The notes beneath the pieces were generated by a model. The model searched no databases and was not told where the DNA came from. It saw only the letters and a list, made by a program, of their open reading frames with translations. A program made the position numbers and the translations under genes. DNA of 64,000 nucleotides from Pyxidicoccus sp. MSG2 (GTDB lineage: Bacteria > Myxococcota > Myxococcia > Myxococcales > Myxococcaceae): the NCBI RefSeq assembly GCF_026626705.1, contig NZ_JAPNKC010000001.1:9938001-10002000 (forward strand), given 5' to 3'. How positions within the stretch are numbered: position 1 is the stretch's first letter; the number at the start of each line of letters is the position of its first letter. Positions 26,326 to 35,411 of the stretch are shown piece after piece.

Positions 26326-27090
26326 ATGAGGACTGGACCGTTGAGGCCGTCATTGGCCCTGCTGCTCGCGCTCGCCACGCCCGCGTTGGCGGCCGAGGTG
26401 GATGGACAGGAAGGTGTGGAAGGCCCCATCGACGAGCTGTTCCTGGGAGATGAGGCCCCCCTCAACTCGCGGCATGAGTTGGAGGCGGGCAGCGGACTCG
26501 ACTGGGAGGAGGACGACGGCGAGGCCACCTTCGAGGTGCCGCTGCATGTCGAGTACGGACTGAGAGACTGGCTCCAGTTGGAGGCCGAGGCAGAGCTGTC
26601 CCCGGAGGGCGGGGCGTCCACGCTCGAGGAGGGCCGCGTGGGGGCGAGCCTGGCCCTGGTGAATGACGGTAGGCGCGGGCTGGCGGTGTCCACGGGCGCG
26701 GAGGTGCTGGCGACGCGGGACTCGCCGGACGAGTCGATGCGTCCGGGCCTGGCGCCCTTCCTGCTCGCGTACAAGGACGTGGGACCGGTGGGGCTCAACG
26801 CGAGCGCCGAGCTGGACCTGTTGCCCGCGAGCGGCGGCCGCGATGGCACGGTGCAGCCGGACCTGAGCGTGGGCGTGGTGTTCGGGGACGGAGCACTACG
26901 GCCCATGGTCGAGGCGGCGTGGCGCAAGGAGCAGGGGACGAATACCGGCATCGTCTCTCCGGGCCTCTACGTGCACCCGCTGGAGTCCGTGGAGGTGGGC
27001 GTCTCCGTGCCGTGGCGGTTGCAGCGGGGTGGGGAGAGCCGCCTCGGCGTCAGCGCCCTCCTCACGTGGAGCGGTGGCGGCTCGGATTGA
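26326..27090 (+). CDS. Exported hypothetical protein, probable outer-membrane beta-barrel
   Basis: 254 aa from ATG 26326, which starts a good signal peptide (PSLALLLALATPALAAE); the frame upstream lacks coding bias. The mature protein alternates short amphipathic strands with turns (VEYGLRDWLQLEAEAEL, VGASLALVNDGRRGLAVSTG, VEVGVSVPWRLQ) and ends in a strand, which suggests a small outer-membrane barrel. It resembles generic uncharacterised 'transporter-like' barrels; no ligand or partner can be named. Confidence 0.7.
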   Translation: MRTGPLRPSLALLLALATPALAAEVDGQEGVEGPIDELFLGDEAPLNSRHELEAGSGLDWEEDDGEATFEVPLHVEYGLRDWLQLEAEAELSPEGGASTLEEGRVGASLALVNDGRRGLAVSTGAEVLATRDSPDESMRPGLAPFLLAYKDVGPVGLNASAELDLLPASGGRDGTVQPDLSVGVVFGDGALRPMVEAAWRKEQGTNTGIVSPGLYVHPLESVEVGVSVPWRLQRGGESRLGVSALLTWSGGGSD

Positions 27091-27248
27091 GGCCCGCGTG
27101 TCGCTCTTTCAGAGGGGTGTCGGGGCGACATGTCGAAAGCCCCGCGCGACACGTCGGCGCGGGACGCCGAACCGGTGCTTCAGAGAGAGCTCCGTGCGGG
27201 CACGTCGCTTGCTCCAGGGGCGGGCATCCCCCACCCACTGGAGGCACC

Positions 27249-28370
27249 ATGGCGAACGAGGCGAAGGACCCCACGCGGCTGAAGCAACTCCTCGACGAGG
27301 GCATCCGCTCCTATCTCGGAACCGATTCGCCCATTGGCGTGTCGGCGGCCCTCATGGTCGGCGGCGTCCGCGCGTCCATGACATCGGGGCTGGCGGACCG
27401 CGAGGCCCAGCGCCCGGTGCGTGAGGACACGCTGTTCATCATCGGCTCGGTCCAGAAGACCTTCACCAACACGCTGGCCGCCGCACGCATCGTCGAAGGG
27501 AAGCTGTCGCTGGAGGACCAGGTGACGCGCTTCCTCCCGGAGGAGGTGCGGAAGGAGGGGAGCGTCATCCGGCAGGTGACTCCCGCCAACCTGGGCACGA
27601 TGACGGCAGCCATGCCCGCGCCCAATGTGCCGGGCCGTCCCGCGCATGCGCTCTACATGGGTCAGCCCCCCACGGCGCAGCTCCTGGACTTCTGGAAGAA
27701 GTTCAACCCCGAGCGGCACATCGGCACGAGCTACCTCTACGCGAATGTGAGCGAGGTGACGCAGGGCTTCACCGCCGTCGCCGCCGCGGGCCAGACGTAT
27801 CCGGAGCTGTTCGCCCAGGACATCCAGGGGCCGCTGTCCATGCGTGACACGGTGGTGGACGTGAGCGGCATCTCACCGGAGCGGATTGCGCAGGGCTACA
27901 CGACGTCGGGAAAGCGCGTGGGCTTCCGGGGCGTGGGCTTCAATTCCACCGCGAGCGACATGCTGCGCTTCCTGGAGGGCAACCTGTTCCGCGTGCAGAG
28001 CATGCCGCTGCTGACGTACCGGGCCATGAGTCTCGCGCACCAGCCGCGCTTCCAGATTTCGCCTGGCACCTCCATCGGCATGGCCTGGTACACGCACGAG
28101 GTGGGGCAGGGCGCGCGCGTGGTGAGCAAGGCTGGCGGCAACGCGGGCTTCGTTGCGTGGATTGGCTTCATGCCCCAGTACGCCGCCGCCGTGGTGCTGC
28201 TCACCAACGGGCACCCCTCCAGCGCACGGGCGGCGGACGCGGGCACCGCGCCGAAGTCGCTGCCCGCCACCGGCCGGGACATCCTGCTCAGGGCCGTGGG
28301 GCTGGAGCGCGCATCGCTCGCGACCTTCGAGGACCCGGACGGCGGCATCCAGCCGGACGCCGAGGAATGA
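27249..28370 (+). CDS. Serine beta-lactamase-like hydrolase (class C / PBP fold), no signal peptide
   Basis: 373 aa from ATG 27249 (GAGGCACC upstream). The active-site motifs are GSVQK (Ser-x-x-Lys, about residues 64-67), a Tyr-x-Asn element in SYLYANVSE, and a weak third box SKAGGNAGF in place of the usual Lys/His-Thr-Gly. This is the beta-lactamase-related esterase/peptidase clan. Most relatives are exported, but this N-terminus (MANEAKDPTRLKQLLDEG) is hydrophilic, so the protein is either cytoplasmic or exported by another route. The substrate is unknown; antibiotic resistance should not be assumed. It converges with the GST gene. Confidence 0.8.
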   Translation: MANEAKDPTRLKQLLDEGIRSYLGTDSPIGVSAALMVGGVRASMTSGLADREAQRPVREDTLFIIGSVQKTFTNTLAAARIVEGKLSLEDQVTRFLPEEVRKEGSVIRQVTPANLGTMTAAMPAPNVPGRPAHALYMGQPPTAQLLDFWKKFNPERHIGTSYLYANVSEVTQGFTAVAAAGQTYPELFAQDIQGPLSMRDTVVDVSGISPERIAQGYTTSGKRVGFRGVGFNSTASDMLRFLEGNLFRVQSMPLLTYRAMSLAHQPRFQISPGTSIGMAWYTHEVGQGARVVSKAGGNAGFVAWIGFMPQYAAAVVLLTNGHPSSARAADAGTAPKSLPATGRDILLRAVGLERASLATFEDPDGGIQPDAEE

Positions 28371-28409
28371 GTGACCATGGGACTCCGGCCTGATGGAGCC
28401 CCGGCACGT

Positions 28410-29072
28410 TCAATCCCGGTCGGGCGCTCCCAGGGGGAAGAGCGGCCGGAACGGCCTCGCCTCCTCCACTGCGCGGGCGAAGGACGGGCGCGCGAGCAAC
28501 CGCGCGCGGTAGGCGCGCAGCACGGGAAAGGCCTCGGAAATCCGGTGCGTCCAGTCCGCGTAGAACAGCGAGGGCGCGGCCGCGCAGTCCGCCAGCGTGA
28601 AGTCCGCGCCAGCGACGGCCCACGTCCTGCCGGCGAGCTGCCCTTCGAGCCATGCATAGGCGAGCTCCAGCTTCTGCGTGGCAAAGGCCAGTCCTTCCTG
28701 GCGCTTCACCGGATCCCCCGTCAGCGCCCCGCCTACCGCGTGCTGCACCACGTTCATGACGTGCAGGTCGAAGAAGCGGTCGAAAAAGCGCACGTCCAAC
28801 GCGGCCATCGGGTCCGCGGGCAGCAGGCGCACGGGGCCGGGATGCACGAGCTGCAGGTACTCGATGATGATGCTGGTCTCGACGATGTTGCGCTCGCCGT
28901 CCACCAGCAGCGGGAACTTGCCCAGCGGCCAGCGCCGCAGCCACTCGGCCGAGTGCTGCGGCGTCTCCGGTCCGATGCAGCGGGACTCGAAGGGGGTGCC
29001 ATTCTCGTACAACGCGATGAGCACTTTCTGCGTGTACGAGGAGAAGGGATGACCGTAGAGCGCGAGCGACAT
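28410..29072 (-). CDS. Glutathione S-transferase family protein
   Basis: 220 aa from ATG 29072. The N-terminal thioredoxin-like domain has LYGHPFSSYTQKVLIAL (catalytic Ser/Tyr region), KFPLLVDGERNIVETSIIIEYL (cis-Pro and the glutathione-binding E-T/S motif), then an all-helical C-terminal domain with the N-capping box VAGADFTLADCAAAPSL. It would conjugate or reduce electrophiles with glutathione. It is divergent from an HxlR-type regulator with paired dyads in the gap, so induction by electrophile or redox stress is a reasonable inference. Confidence 0.9.
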   Translation of the reverse strand: MSLALYGHPFSSYTQKVLIALYENGTPFESRCIGPETPQHSAEWLRRWPLGKFPLLVDGERNIVETSIIIEYLQLVHPGPVRLLPADPMAALDVRFFDRFFDLHVMNVVQHAVGGALTGDPVKRQEGLAFATQKLELAYAWLEGQLAGRTWAVAGADFTLADCAAAPSLFYADWTHRISEAFPVLRAYRARLLARPSFARAVEEARPFRPLFPLGAPDRD

Positions 29073-29093
29073 CGTGGGAGTCCTGGTTCAGAC

Positions 29094-29112
29094 CACTTGC
29101 GGATTGCAAGTG
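29094..29112. promoter_or_regulatory. HxlR operator-like dyad 1 (GST / HxlR intergenic)
   Basis: A 19-bp element with perfect 7-bp arms: CACTTGC, spacer GGATT, GCAAGTG. It lies 22 nt upstream of the GST start. A second copy with the same geometry is centred 38 bp away, on the HxlR side. Paired dyads in a divergent gap are what a dimeric winged-helix repressor would bind. Confidence 0.6.
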
Positions 29113-29131
29113 ATTTGAATCCTGCTCCTAC

Positions 29132-29150
29132 CACTTGCATCCTGCAAGGA
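29132..29150. promoter_or_regulatory. HxlR operator-like dyad 2 (GST / HxlR intergenic)
   Basis: Second copy of the dyad: CTTGC, spacer ATCCT, GCAAG, with flanking bases partly conserved (CCACTTGC in both). It ends 15 nt before the HxlR start codon, so binding would occlude its own promoter or ribosome-binding site region. Autoregulation is inferred. Confidence 0.55.
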
Positions 29151-29164
29151 GTAATCTCAGGAGA

Positions 29165-29665
29165 ATGGCCGTGTCACAGACAGGGCGCTCCGGCTGCCCG
29201 ATCAACCTGACGCTCGAACAGCTCGGCGACCGCTGGAGCCTGATCGTCATCCGCGACGTCATGTTCGGAAACCGGCGCAGCTACGGCGAGCTGCTCGCGC
29301 AGAGCGAAGAGGGCATCGCCTCGAACATCCTCGCAGACAGGCTGAAGCGCCTGACCGCGTACGGCCTGCTGACGCGACGCCCCGACCCGAAACACCGGCA
29401 GAAAGGCATCTACAGCCTCACCGAAGCGGGCATCCAGCTCGTGCCGCTCCTCGCGCACATGGGCGCCTGGGGCCGCCGGCATACGCGCCCGAGCAGGGAA
29501 TTGTCCGTGCGCGCGGAGCTGCTGGAAAAGGGCGGCGCTCCGCTTTGGAACGCCTTCATGGACGAGCTGCGCCACCTGCATCTCGGAGCGCCGCGTCCGG
29601 CGCGCTCGGTGTTCGGCGAGCTGCAGGCCGCCTACGAGAAGGCACTGGCGCGCCGTGCCCGCTAG
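29165..29665 (+). CDS. HxlR-family winged-helix regulator
   Basis: 166 aa from ATG 29165; a TTG at 29135 is in frame but lies inside an operator dyad. The signature is GCPINLTLEQLGDRWSLIVIRDV, RSYGELLAQSEEGIASNILADRLKRL (recognition helix) and the wing RRPDPKHRQKGIYSLTEAG. A conserved Cys (GRSGCP) sits at the position used as a thiol sensor in YodB/HypR-type relatives. A C-terminal extension of about 60 residues is unusual for the family. It probably controls the divergent GST gene and itself through the two dyads between them. Confidence 0.88.
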   Translation: MAVSQTGRSGCPINLTLEQLGDRWSLIVIRDVMFGNRRSYGELLAQSEEGIASNILADRLKRLTAYGLLTRRPDPKHRQKGIYSLTEAGIQLVPLLAHMGAWGRRHTRPSRELSVRAELLEKGGAPLWNAFMDELRHLHLGAPRPARSVFGELQAAYEKALARRAR

Positions 29666-29686
29666 AGGAAGCCTGTAGGAGCCCAG

Positions 29687-29714
29687 GCCCGGCGCGTCGA
29701 ACCCTTCGCCGGGC
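29687..29714. terminator. GC-rich hairpin between convergent hxlR-like and AAA+ genes
   Basis: Perfect 8-bp arms GCCCGGCG and CGCCGGGC with a 12-nt loop, in the 68-bp gap between two converging stops. No U-tract follows on either strand, so intrinsic termination is only possible, not shown. Confidence 0.35.
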
Positions 29715-29733
29715 TGAGGTCTGCCAACACGCG

Positions 29734-32025
29734 CTAGCCGAGCTCCACCCGTCCATCCGCCCCCACCCGCAGCACCACCTGTGCGGGTGGTGCGCTCGCA
29801 TGCGCGGCGAGCCACTGCGCCAGGGGCGTCACCACGTGTTGCTCCACCGCGCGCTTCAGGGGCCGGGCGCCGTAGCGCGCGTCGAAGCCGGTGCGCGCGA
29901 GGTGCTCCACGACGTCCTCCCCGAAGGACACCTTCACGCCACGGCGGGTGAGTCCCTCGCGCGTCAGGGCCGCCTCCAGCGTGCGCCGGGCCAGCGCCCG
30001 GATGACCTCCGGCGTGAGCGCGCGGTAGGGCACCACCTGGTCCAGCCGGTTCAGCAGCTCGGGACGGAAGAAGGCGGTGGCGGCGCCCAGGTAGTGCTGC
30101 TCCAGGTCGCGCACGCTGCCTCCGCCAAAGCCGACCGAGCGCCCCGCGCTGTCCGCCCCCAGGTTGCTGGTGAGCAGCACCACGGTGTTGCGGAAGCTGA
30201 CGGTGCGGCCGGTGCCGTCCGTGAGGCGCCCCTCGCCCAGCACCTGCAACAGCAAATCGTGGACGCCCGCGTCCGCCTTCTCCACCTCGTCCAGCAGCAC
30301 CACGCCGAAGGGCTGCTCGCGCACGCGCCGCGCGAGTCCGCCCTGCTGGCCGCCCACCTCGCCCACCAGCCGTGCGGCGCTGCCCGGCGCCGCGTACTCC
30401 GCCATGTCGAAGCGGGCCAACCGGGCCGTGTCGCCGAAGAGGTACTCCGCCAGCGCGAGCGCCGACTCCGTCTTCCCCACGCCGGTGGGGCCCAGCAGCA
30501 GGAAGGCGCCCAGCGGGCGCGACGGGTCCGCCAGTCCCGTCTTCAGCGTGACGATGAGGTTGCGCAACAGCAGCGTGGCCTCGTCCTGGCCGACGATGCG
30601 CTCGCGGAAGCGCCGCAGCAGCGCCTCCGGGTCCAGGCGCACGGACGTGTCCACCAGCTCGCGCGGGTAGCCGGTGCGGGTGCAGAAGGCGCGCGTCACC
30701 CCTGCCGCGTCCACCTCGCCGGTGGCGGAGGGCTGGGTGCTGGCCGAGCGCAGCAGGGACACCGCGCCACCGGGCGGCGGGCCGTCTCCGAAGCGCTCCG
30801 TCAGCTCGGCTGCGCGGTCCAGCGCGTCCAGGGAGAAGCGCACCTTGCGCGCGCGGGCCACCCGCTGAGAAGCCTGCTGGAGTGCGGCGCGCGCGGCCAC
30901 GGAGGCCAGGGGCGCCACCGAGAAGTGCCGCAGCGCCTGCAGGAAGGCCCCATGGGTCCGCTCCGCACGGGCCACGTCCTCCGGCGTGGCCTCCAGCACC
31001 AGCGCCACCTCGCCGCCCTCCAGCGCCGGCAGCAGGTGGCGCGCCACGTCCAGGCCCGTGTCGCCGCCGCCCAGCGAGAGCAGCTCCGACAGGCTGTCCA
31101 GGTGCAGCACCGCGCGGCGCACGCGGAGCGCCTCCACCATGCGTTGCACACGCTCCTGCCACTGCCCCAGGTAGCGCATGCCCGCCATGATGCGGCCGCC
31201 CGACGTGCTGTACACCTCCAGCCCGTGCAGCGGATTGCCGGCCGCGGCGCCTTCCGCGCGCTGCACCAGTTCGTGCACCAGCGCCGTCTTGCCCACCGAT
31301 GGAGGCCCCACCAGCAGCACGCTGGCGCGGGTGCTCGCGGTGACGGCCTCGGCGAGCCGGGCCACCTCTGTGTCGCGCTCCCACGCCCGCTCCAACAGTC
31401 CGGCGCGGGCCTCCTCGTTGAGGCAGCGGCTGGCCTCGGCGAGCCCCGGGGGCGGAGGCGGGCGCTTCGGCTGCTTCGCGGCCTCCTCCACGGCACGGGC
31501 CTTCGGCGTCTGCTTCATGCGCGACGGCACCGACAGCGTCTCCACCGACTCCTCGCCCAGGTACGCCAGTCCGTGCAGCCGCTCCAGCGGCGCGAGGTAC
31601 AGCTCGTGACGGACCAACTCCTCGACGTACGGCTCCAGGTCGGCCACGTCCTCCAGCGTGCCCTCCACGCCCACGCGAGGCACCCACACCCGCAGCGGCC
31701 CCTTCGCGTCACCCTTGCGCACGGCCCGGGCGCCGCGGCGTCCGCCATGCGTCACCACCGTCAGGCGCAGGGGCACGGGCAGCAGGCGCCCGTGTTGCAT
31801 GGCGCGCACGGTGAGGGCCATGCGGCGCTGGCGCAGGTCCGCCCAGTGCGTCACCTCGTCCCACAGCTCGCCACGCCGCAGGAGGCGGCCCACCACCTCC
31901 GCCAGGTCGAGCCGCGCGGTGTTCAAGTCACTGGCGAACGAGGCCAGGTGCGGGTGCGTCAACACATGGGCCGCCACGCCCAGTCCGGGGTAGCGGCGCA
32001 CGAAGAGGTGGAAGTCCTTGTCCAT
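29734..32025 (-). CDS. Double-AAA+ ATPase A of a three-paralogue operon (ClpB/ClpV-like)
   Basis: 763 aa from ATG 32025, which is 1 bp after the stop of the preceding gene. Residues 1-165 form an N-terminal domain shared with the other two paralogues and unlike Clp_N. D1 has Walker A GPPSVGKT (240-247) and an arginine-rich pore-type loop AGMRYLGQWQER, but the Walker B is HLDS with no Glu. D2 has GPTGVGKT (512-519), VVLLDEVEKA (Asp579, Glu580), sensor 1 TSNLG and sensor 2 YGARPLKRA. The D2 pore loop GYVGY of ClpB/ClpV is replaced by a Gly/Gln-rich segment. No middle coiled coil is evident. A protein-remodelling motor is likely. It lacks the long C-terminal extension of its two siblings. Confidence 0.85.
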   Translation of the reverse strand: MDKDFHLFVRRYPGLGVAAHVLTHPHLASFASDLNTARLDLAEVVGRLLRRGELWDEVTHWADLRQRRMALTVRAMQHGRLLPVPLRLTVVTHGGRRGARAVRKGDAKGPLRVWVPRVGVEGTLEDVADLEPYVEELVRHELYLAPLERLHGLAYLGEESVETLSVPSRMKQTPKARAVEEAAKQPKRPPPPPGLAEASRCLNEEARAGLLERAWERDTEVARLAEAVTASTRASVLLVGPPSVGKTALVHELVQRAEGAAAGNPLHGLEVYSTSGGRIMAGMRYLGQWQERVQRMVEALRVRRAVLHLDSLSELLSLGGGDTGLDVARHLLPALEGGEVALVLEATPEDVARAERTHGAFLQALRHFSVAPLASVAARAALQQASQRVARARKVRFSLDALDRAAELTERFGDGPPPGGAVSLLRSASTQPSATGEVDAAGVTRAFCTRTGYPRELVDTSVRLDPEALLRRFRERIVGQDEATLLLRNLIVTLKTGLADPSRPLGAFLLLGPTGVGKTESALALAEYLFGDTARLARFDMAEYAAPGSAARLVGEVGGQQGGLARRVREQPFGVVLLDEVEKADAGVHDLLLQVLGEGRLTDGTGRTVSFRNTVVLLTSNLGADSAGRSVGFGGGSVRDLEQHYLGAATAFFRPELLNRLDQVVPYRALTPEVIRALARRTLEAALTREGLTRRGVKVSFGEDVVEHLARTGFDARYGARPLKRAVEQHVVTPLAQWLAAHASAPPAQVVLRVGADGRVELG

Positions 32026-32026
32026 G

Positions 32027-35000
32027 TCAGCCCTCCTCCCGGGCCGTCCGCCGCAGCACGCGTCCCGCCCAGGCAAGCGCTTCGGACGGCGTGCGCCGGC
32101 TCGCCAGGTGAAGCAGTCCGCTCTCACTTCCCTCCACCACCACGCGGCCCGCGCCCTGCTCCTGCGCCGTCCCCGCCCGCCGCGCCTCGCGCTCCTTCGC
32201 GCGGACCGCGTCCCGCGAGGCCACTGCCTTCGAGACGTCGTCCAGCAGCCCCGCGTCGCCTTCCATCAGCTCCATGCGCACGGGCGCGGGACGCACCACG
32301 TCGCCACGGAGCGTCTCCACCAGCGCGTAGCCCTCCAGCGGCGCCAGTACCTCCGCGAGGCCGAACGCAGCGAGGCCCACGGCCATGCGCCGCACCCGCA
32401 CTCCCGTGGGCCGCTGTGAGCCGGGCGCCGCCCAGGCGATGGTTCCATCCGGCTCCATGCGCTCCTCGTGCACCGCCGTGCGGCCCAGGGCCTGCGGCAG
32501 TGCGCGCACCACCGCCTCCAGCGCGGACGCGGGCGCATCTCCCAACCCCTCGATGAGGACCACCCGCACGTCCGGGCCGCGCTCACGGCACGCGAGCTGG
32601 TGCGCCAGCCAGTCCACCTCGTCCCTCAAGGCCACGACGCGGGGCCGGCAGCGGCGCAGTCGCTCCTCACGAGACACCGGCTGGGGGACGGAAGAATAGG
32701 CCGGCCGGGCCCGGAGGCCGCCCCGTCCCGGGTTGCGGCTCCAGTCCATGCCACGCGCAAGCTCCTTCGGCACGGGCGCTTCCGTCTCGAGGAAGTCACG
32801 CTCCGCCAGCTCGTTCTCGCGGATGTCCACCGCCTCCGCCGCGAGGCGCTCCAGCCGTTCGACCAGCTCCACCGCCTCCGGGTGCACGTCCCCGGAGGGG
32901 GGCCGTGCCGCCTCGCGGGCCGAAAGCGCGTCCAACCGGGCCAGCGCCTCCTCCAGCTCGCGCGACACATCCGCCAGTGTCCAGACCGCCGCATCCGGCT
33001 CCGGAGCCCACGCCGGCTCGCGCACCATCAGCTCCACGGACAGGCCCATGTCGTCGCCCCGGCGGAAGAGCTCCACGCGGGCGAGGTCCTCGGCGCCGCG
33101 CCGCACCAGGTGGTGGGCCAGGGGCACCGTGAGGCGCCGCTCCAGCGCGCGCTTGAGCGGACGCGCACCGTAGCGCGGGTCATAGGCCTGCTCCACGAGC
33201 AGGTCGAGCAGCGCGGGCTCCACCTCCACCAGCACGTTGCCGCGGCGGATGCCCCGGCGCGACAGCAGCGACTCCAGCGCGTGCTCCACCACCACGCGCA
33301 GCGCGGCGGGCGTCAGCGGGCGGAAGGGCACCACCCGGTCCAACCGGTTGAAGAACTCCGGACGGAAGAAGGCGCGCACCGAGGAGAGGTAGTGCGCCTC
33401 CGCGCTCTCGGCCGTGCGGGCGAAGCCGGTGCGGGCGGCGGCCTCGCGCACGCCCAGGTTGGACGTCAGCACCACCACCGCCTGGCGCGCATCCACCGTG
33501 CGGCCGGCGCCGTCCGTCAGCCGCCCCTCGCCGAGGAACTGGAGCAGGGCGTCGAAGATGCGCGGGTGGGCCTTCTCCACCTCGTCGAAGAGCACCACGC
33601 AGAAGGGCTGGGTGCGCAGCGCGGTGGTCAGCTCCCCGTCCGGGGCGCCCGGCATGCCGAGCAGCCGGGTGATGCTGGACGCGGACACGAACTCCGACAT
33701 GTCGAAGCGCACCAGCCGCCCCTCGCTGCCGAAGAGGGTGCGCGCCAGGGCCTTCGCCGTCTCCGTCTTGCCCACGCCGGTGGGGCCCACGAAGAGGTAG
33801 GTGGCCAGCGGCTTGTCCGGAGGCTGCAATGAGCGCTGCAGCGTGAGGATGGCATCCACCACCGCGGACACCGCCTCCGGCTGGCCCGCCACCTGCGCGG
33901 CCAGTTCGCGCTCCAGCGCCTCGCGCGTCTTCGGCGGCGCGCTGCCCAGCACGAAGTCTGGCAGGCCCGTCTGCTCGCGCATGGCGGAGGTGACGTCCTC
34001 CTGCGTGAAGCGGCGCACGCCTCGTTCCTCGGTGCCGGGCCGAGACACCACCCGGCGCAGCAGCCGGACGGCCTTGCCCGGGAAGGCCTCGTGCGCGACG
34101 AAGCGCTGCTGCAAGTCCAGCAGCGTCTCCAGCGCCAGAGGGGACAGCCGCACCGCGCCGGCGTGGCTCGCGGCCTCCAACTCCCGCAGTGTGCCCAGCA
34201 GGGCGGGCAGCGTGCTGCGCGCGTCCAGCGAGGGCACGTGCACCACGCGGAAGAGCGAGGCGAAGGTGGGGGCCTCCTCGCGCACGCGCTCGAAGCGCTC
34301 CGGCGTGGTCTCGGCCAGCACCGTCAATTCGCCGCGCGCCAGGTGCGGCTCAAGGTACTGCGCCACGTTGGTGCGCTCGTTCTGCGTGCGCCCCGCGTAG
34401 ACGAGCGAGGCCAGGTCGTCCACGTAGAGCAGGTCGCCCACCTCCACCAACTCCTGCACCACGCCGCGCGCGCGCGCCTCCCACTGGCCCACGTACATCA
34501 TGCCCGCGATGAACTGGTTGCCGTCCACGCGCCACACGTCGCGCCGGTTGCCGGCGGCGTCCTGCCGCGCGGTGAGGCGGCTGACCACCTCGTGGACGAG
34601 CGCCGTCTTGCCGGAGCCGGACGGCCCCACCAGGACAATCGCGGCGCCCTCGCGGCCCTCCAGCGCGTCCACCACTTCGCGCACCAGTGCCTCGCGGCCG
34701 AAGCAGCGCTCCAGCGTGCCGTCGCGCGCGCCATGGCTCAGGTTGCGCGCCACCGCGCGCAGCTCCACGAGGGACAGGCGGCGGCGGTTGCGGCGGGCCT
34801 CGCGCTGCTCGGGCGTCTCCGGGGCGGGCTCGTCCTTCTTCTTCCCGGCGGCCTTGCGGCGGCGGGCCGGGGTGGGCGGCTTGGGCGGCGTCCGGGGAAG
34901 GATGGTGGGTGCGTAGGCGTCCACTTCCAGCAACTCCAGCCGCTCGCGTCCGGTGGCCCAGACCTCCTTCAGGTCCGTCAGGTCGCGCTCCAGGCACCAA

Positions 35001-35407
35001 GTGGCCAGCCGGCGCGCGAGCGCCTGGGGCAGTGCATCCGGGGAGCGGAGCGCGAAGCGGGCTTCGGGCAGCCGGGTGGGCGTCACCACCCAGAAGTCGT
35101 CGCGTGGCCACTTCTCCAGCAGCACGCCCAGGCGGCCCTGGAGGACGACGCGCGTGTTCTTCTCGCGGTCCCTCGCCTCCGTGTCCACCTTCACGTGGCG
35201 CAGCGCCAGGTGCGGGGGGAACTGGTAGGCCGCCACGTTGGCCGCGGACTCGTTCTCGAAACGCTCCATGACGGCGAGCGCCAATTCATCACGCAGGGTG
35301 GAGAGGCTGGGGCCCACGCGGCTCAGCCGGGGCCAGAAGGCGGGCACCCACGCCTGCACCAGTCGTCCGCCGAGCGGTACCACCACCAGGGGCAGCTTGA
35401 GGTCCAT
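32027..35407 (-). CDS. Double-AAA+ ATPase B with C-terminal extension (ClpB/ClpV-like paralogue)
   Basis: 1126 aa from ATG 35407, 4 bp after its upstream paralogue. The N-terminal domain (1-165) is related to those of the siblings, followed by a basic Lys/Arg/Pro linker (170-210). D1 has GPSGSGKT (261-268), the pore-type loop AGMMYVGQWEAR, and a Walker B with Asp-Asp (LLYVDD) in place of Asp-Glu. D2 has GPTGVGKT (541-548), VVLFDEVEKA (Asp608, Glu609) and sensor 2 YGARPLKRA (746-754), but no GYVGY pore loop. Residues about 800-1126 form an extra region: a helical, Glu-rich part, then an alpha/beta part that aligns loosely with the release-factor-like tail of paralogue C. Function unknown; a hetero-oligomeric motor is plausible. 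Confidence 0.85.
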   Translation of the reverse strand: MDLKLPLVVVPLGGRLVQAWVPAFWPRLSRVGPSLSTLRDELALAVMERFENESAANVAAYQFPPHLALRHVKVDTEARDREKNTRVVLQGRLGVLLEKWPRDDFWVVTPTRLPEARFALRSPDALPQALARRLATWCLERDLTDLKEVWATGRERLELLEVDAYAPTILPRTPPKPPTPARRRKAAGKKKDEPAPETPEQREARRNRRRLSLVELRAVARNLSHGARDGTLERCFGREALVREVVDALEGREGAAIVLVGPSGSGKTALVHEVVSRLTARQDAAGNRRDVWRVDGNQFIAGMMYVGQWEARARGVVQELVEVGDLLYVDDLASLVYAGRTQNERTNVAQYLEPHLARGELTVLAETTPERFERVREEAPTFASLFRVVHVPSLDARSTLPALLGTLRELEAASHAGAVRLSPLALETLLDLQQRFVAHEAFPGKAVRLLRRVVSRPGTEERGVRRFTQEDVTSAMREQTGLPDFVLGSAPPKTREALERELAAQVAGQPEAVSAVVDAILTLQRSLQPPDKPLATYLFVGPTGVGKTETAKALARTLFGSEGRLVRFDMSEFVSASSITRLLGMPGAPDGELTTALRTQPFCVVLFDEVEKAHPRIFDALLQFLGEGRLTDGAGRTVDARQAVVVLTSNLGVREAAARTGFARTAESAEAHYLSSVRAFFRPEFFNRLDRVVPFRPLTPAALRVVVEHALESLLSRRGIRRGNVLVEVEPALLDLLVEQAYDPRYGARPLKRALERRLTVPLAHHLVRRGAEDLARVELFRRGDDMGLSVELMVREPAWAPEPDAAVWTLADVSRELEEALARLDALSAREAARPPSGDVHPEAVELVERLERLAAEAVDIRENELAERDFLETEAPVPKELARGMDWSRNPGRGGLRARPAYSSVPQPVSREERLRRCRPRVVALRDEVDWLAHQLACRERGPDVRVVLIEGLGDAPASALEAVVRALPQALGRTAVHEERMEPDGTIAWAAPGSQRPTGVRVRRMAVGLAAFGLAEVLAPLEGYALVETLRGDVVRPAPVRMELMEGDAGLLDDVSKAVASRDAVRAKEREARRAGTAQEQGAGRVVVEGSESGLLHLASRRTPSEALAWAGRVLRRTAREEG

Positions 35408-35411
35408 GGTG

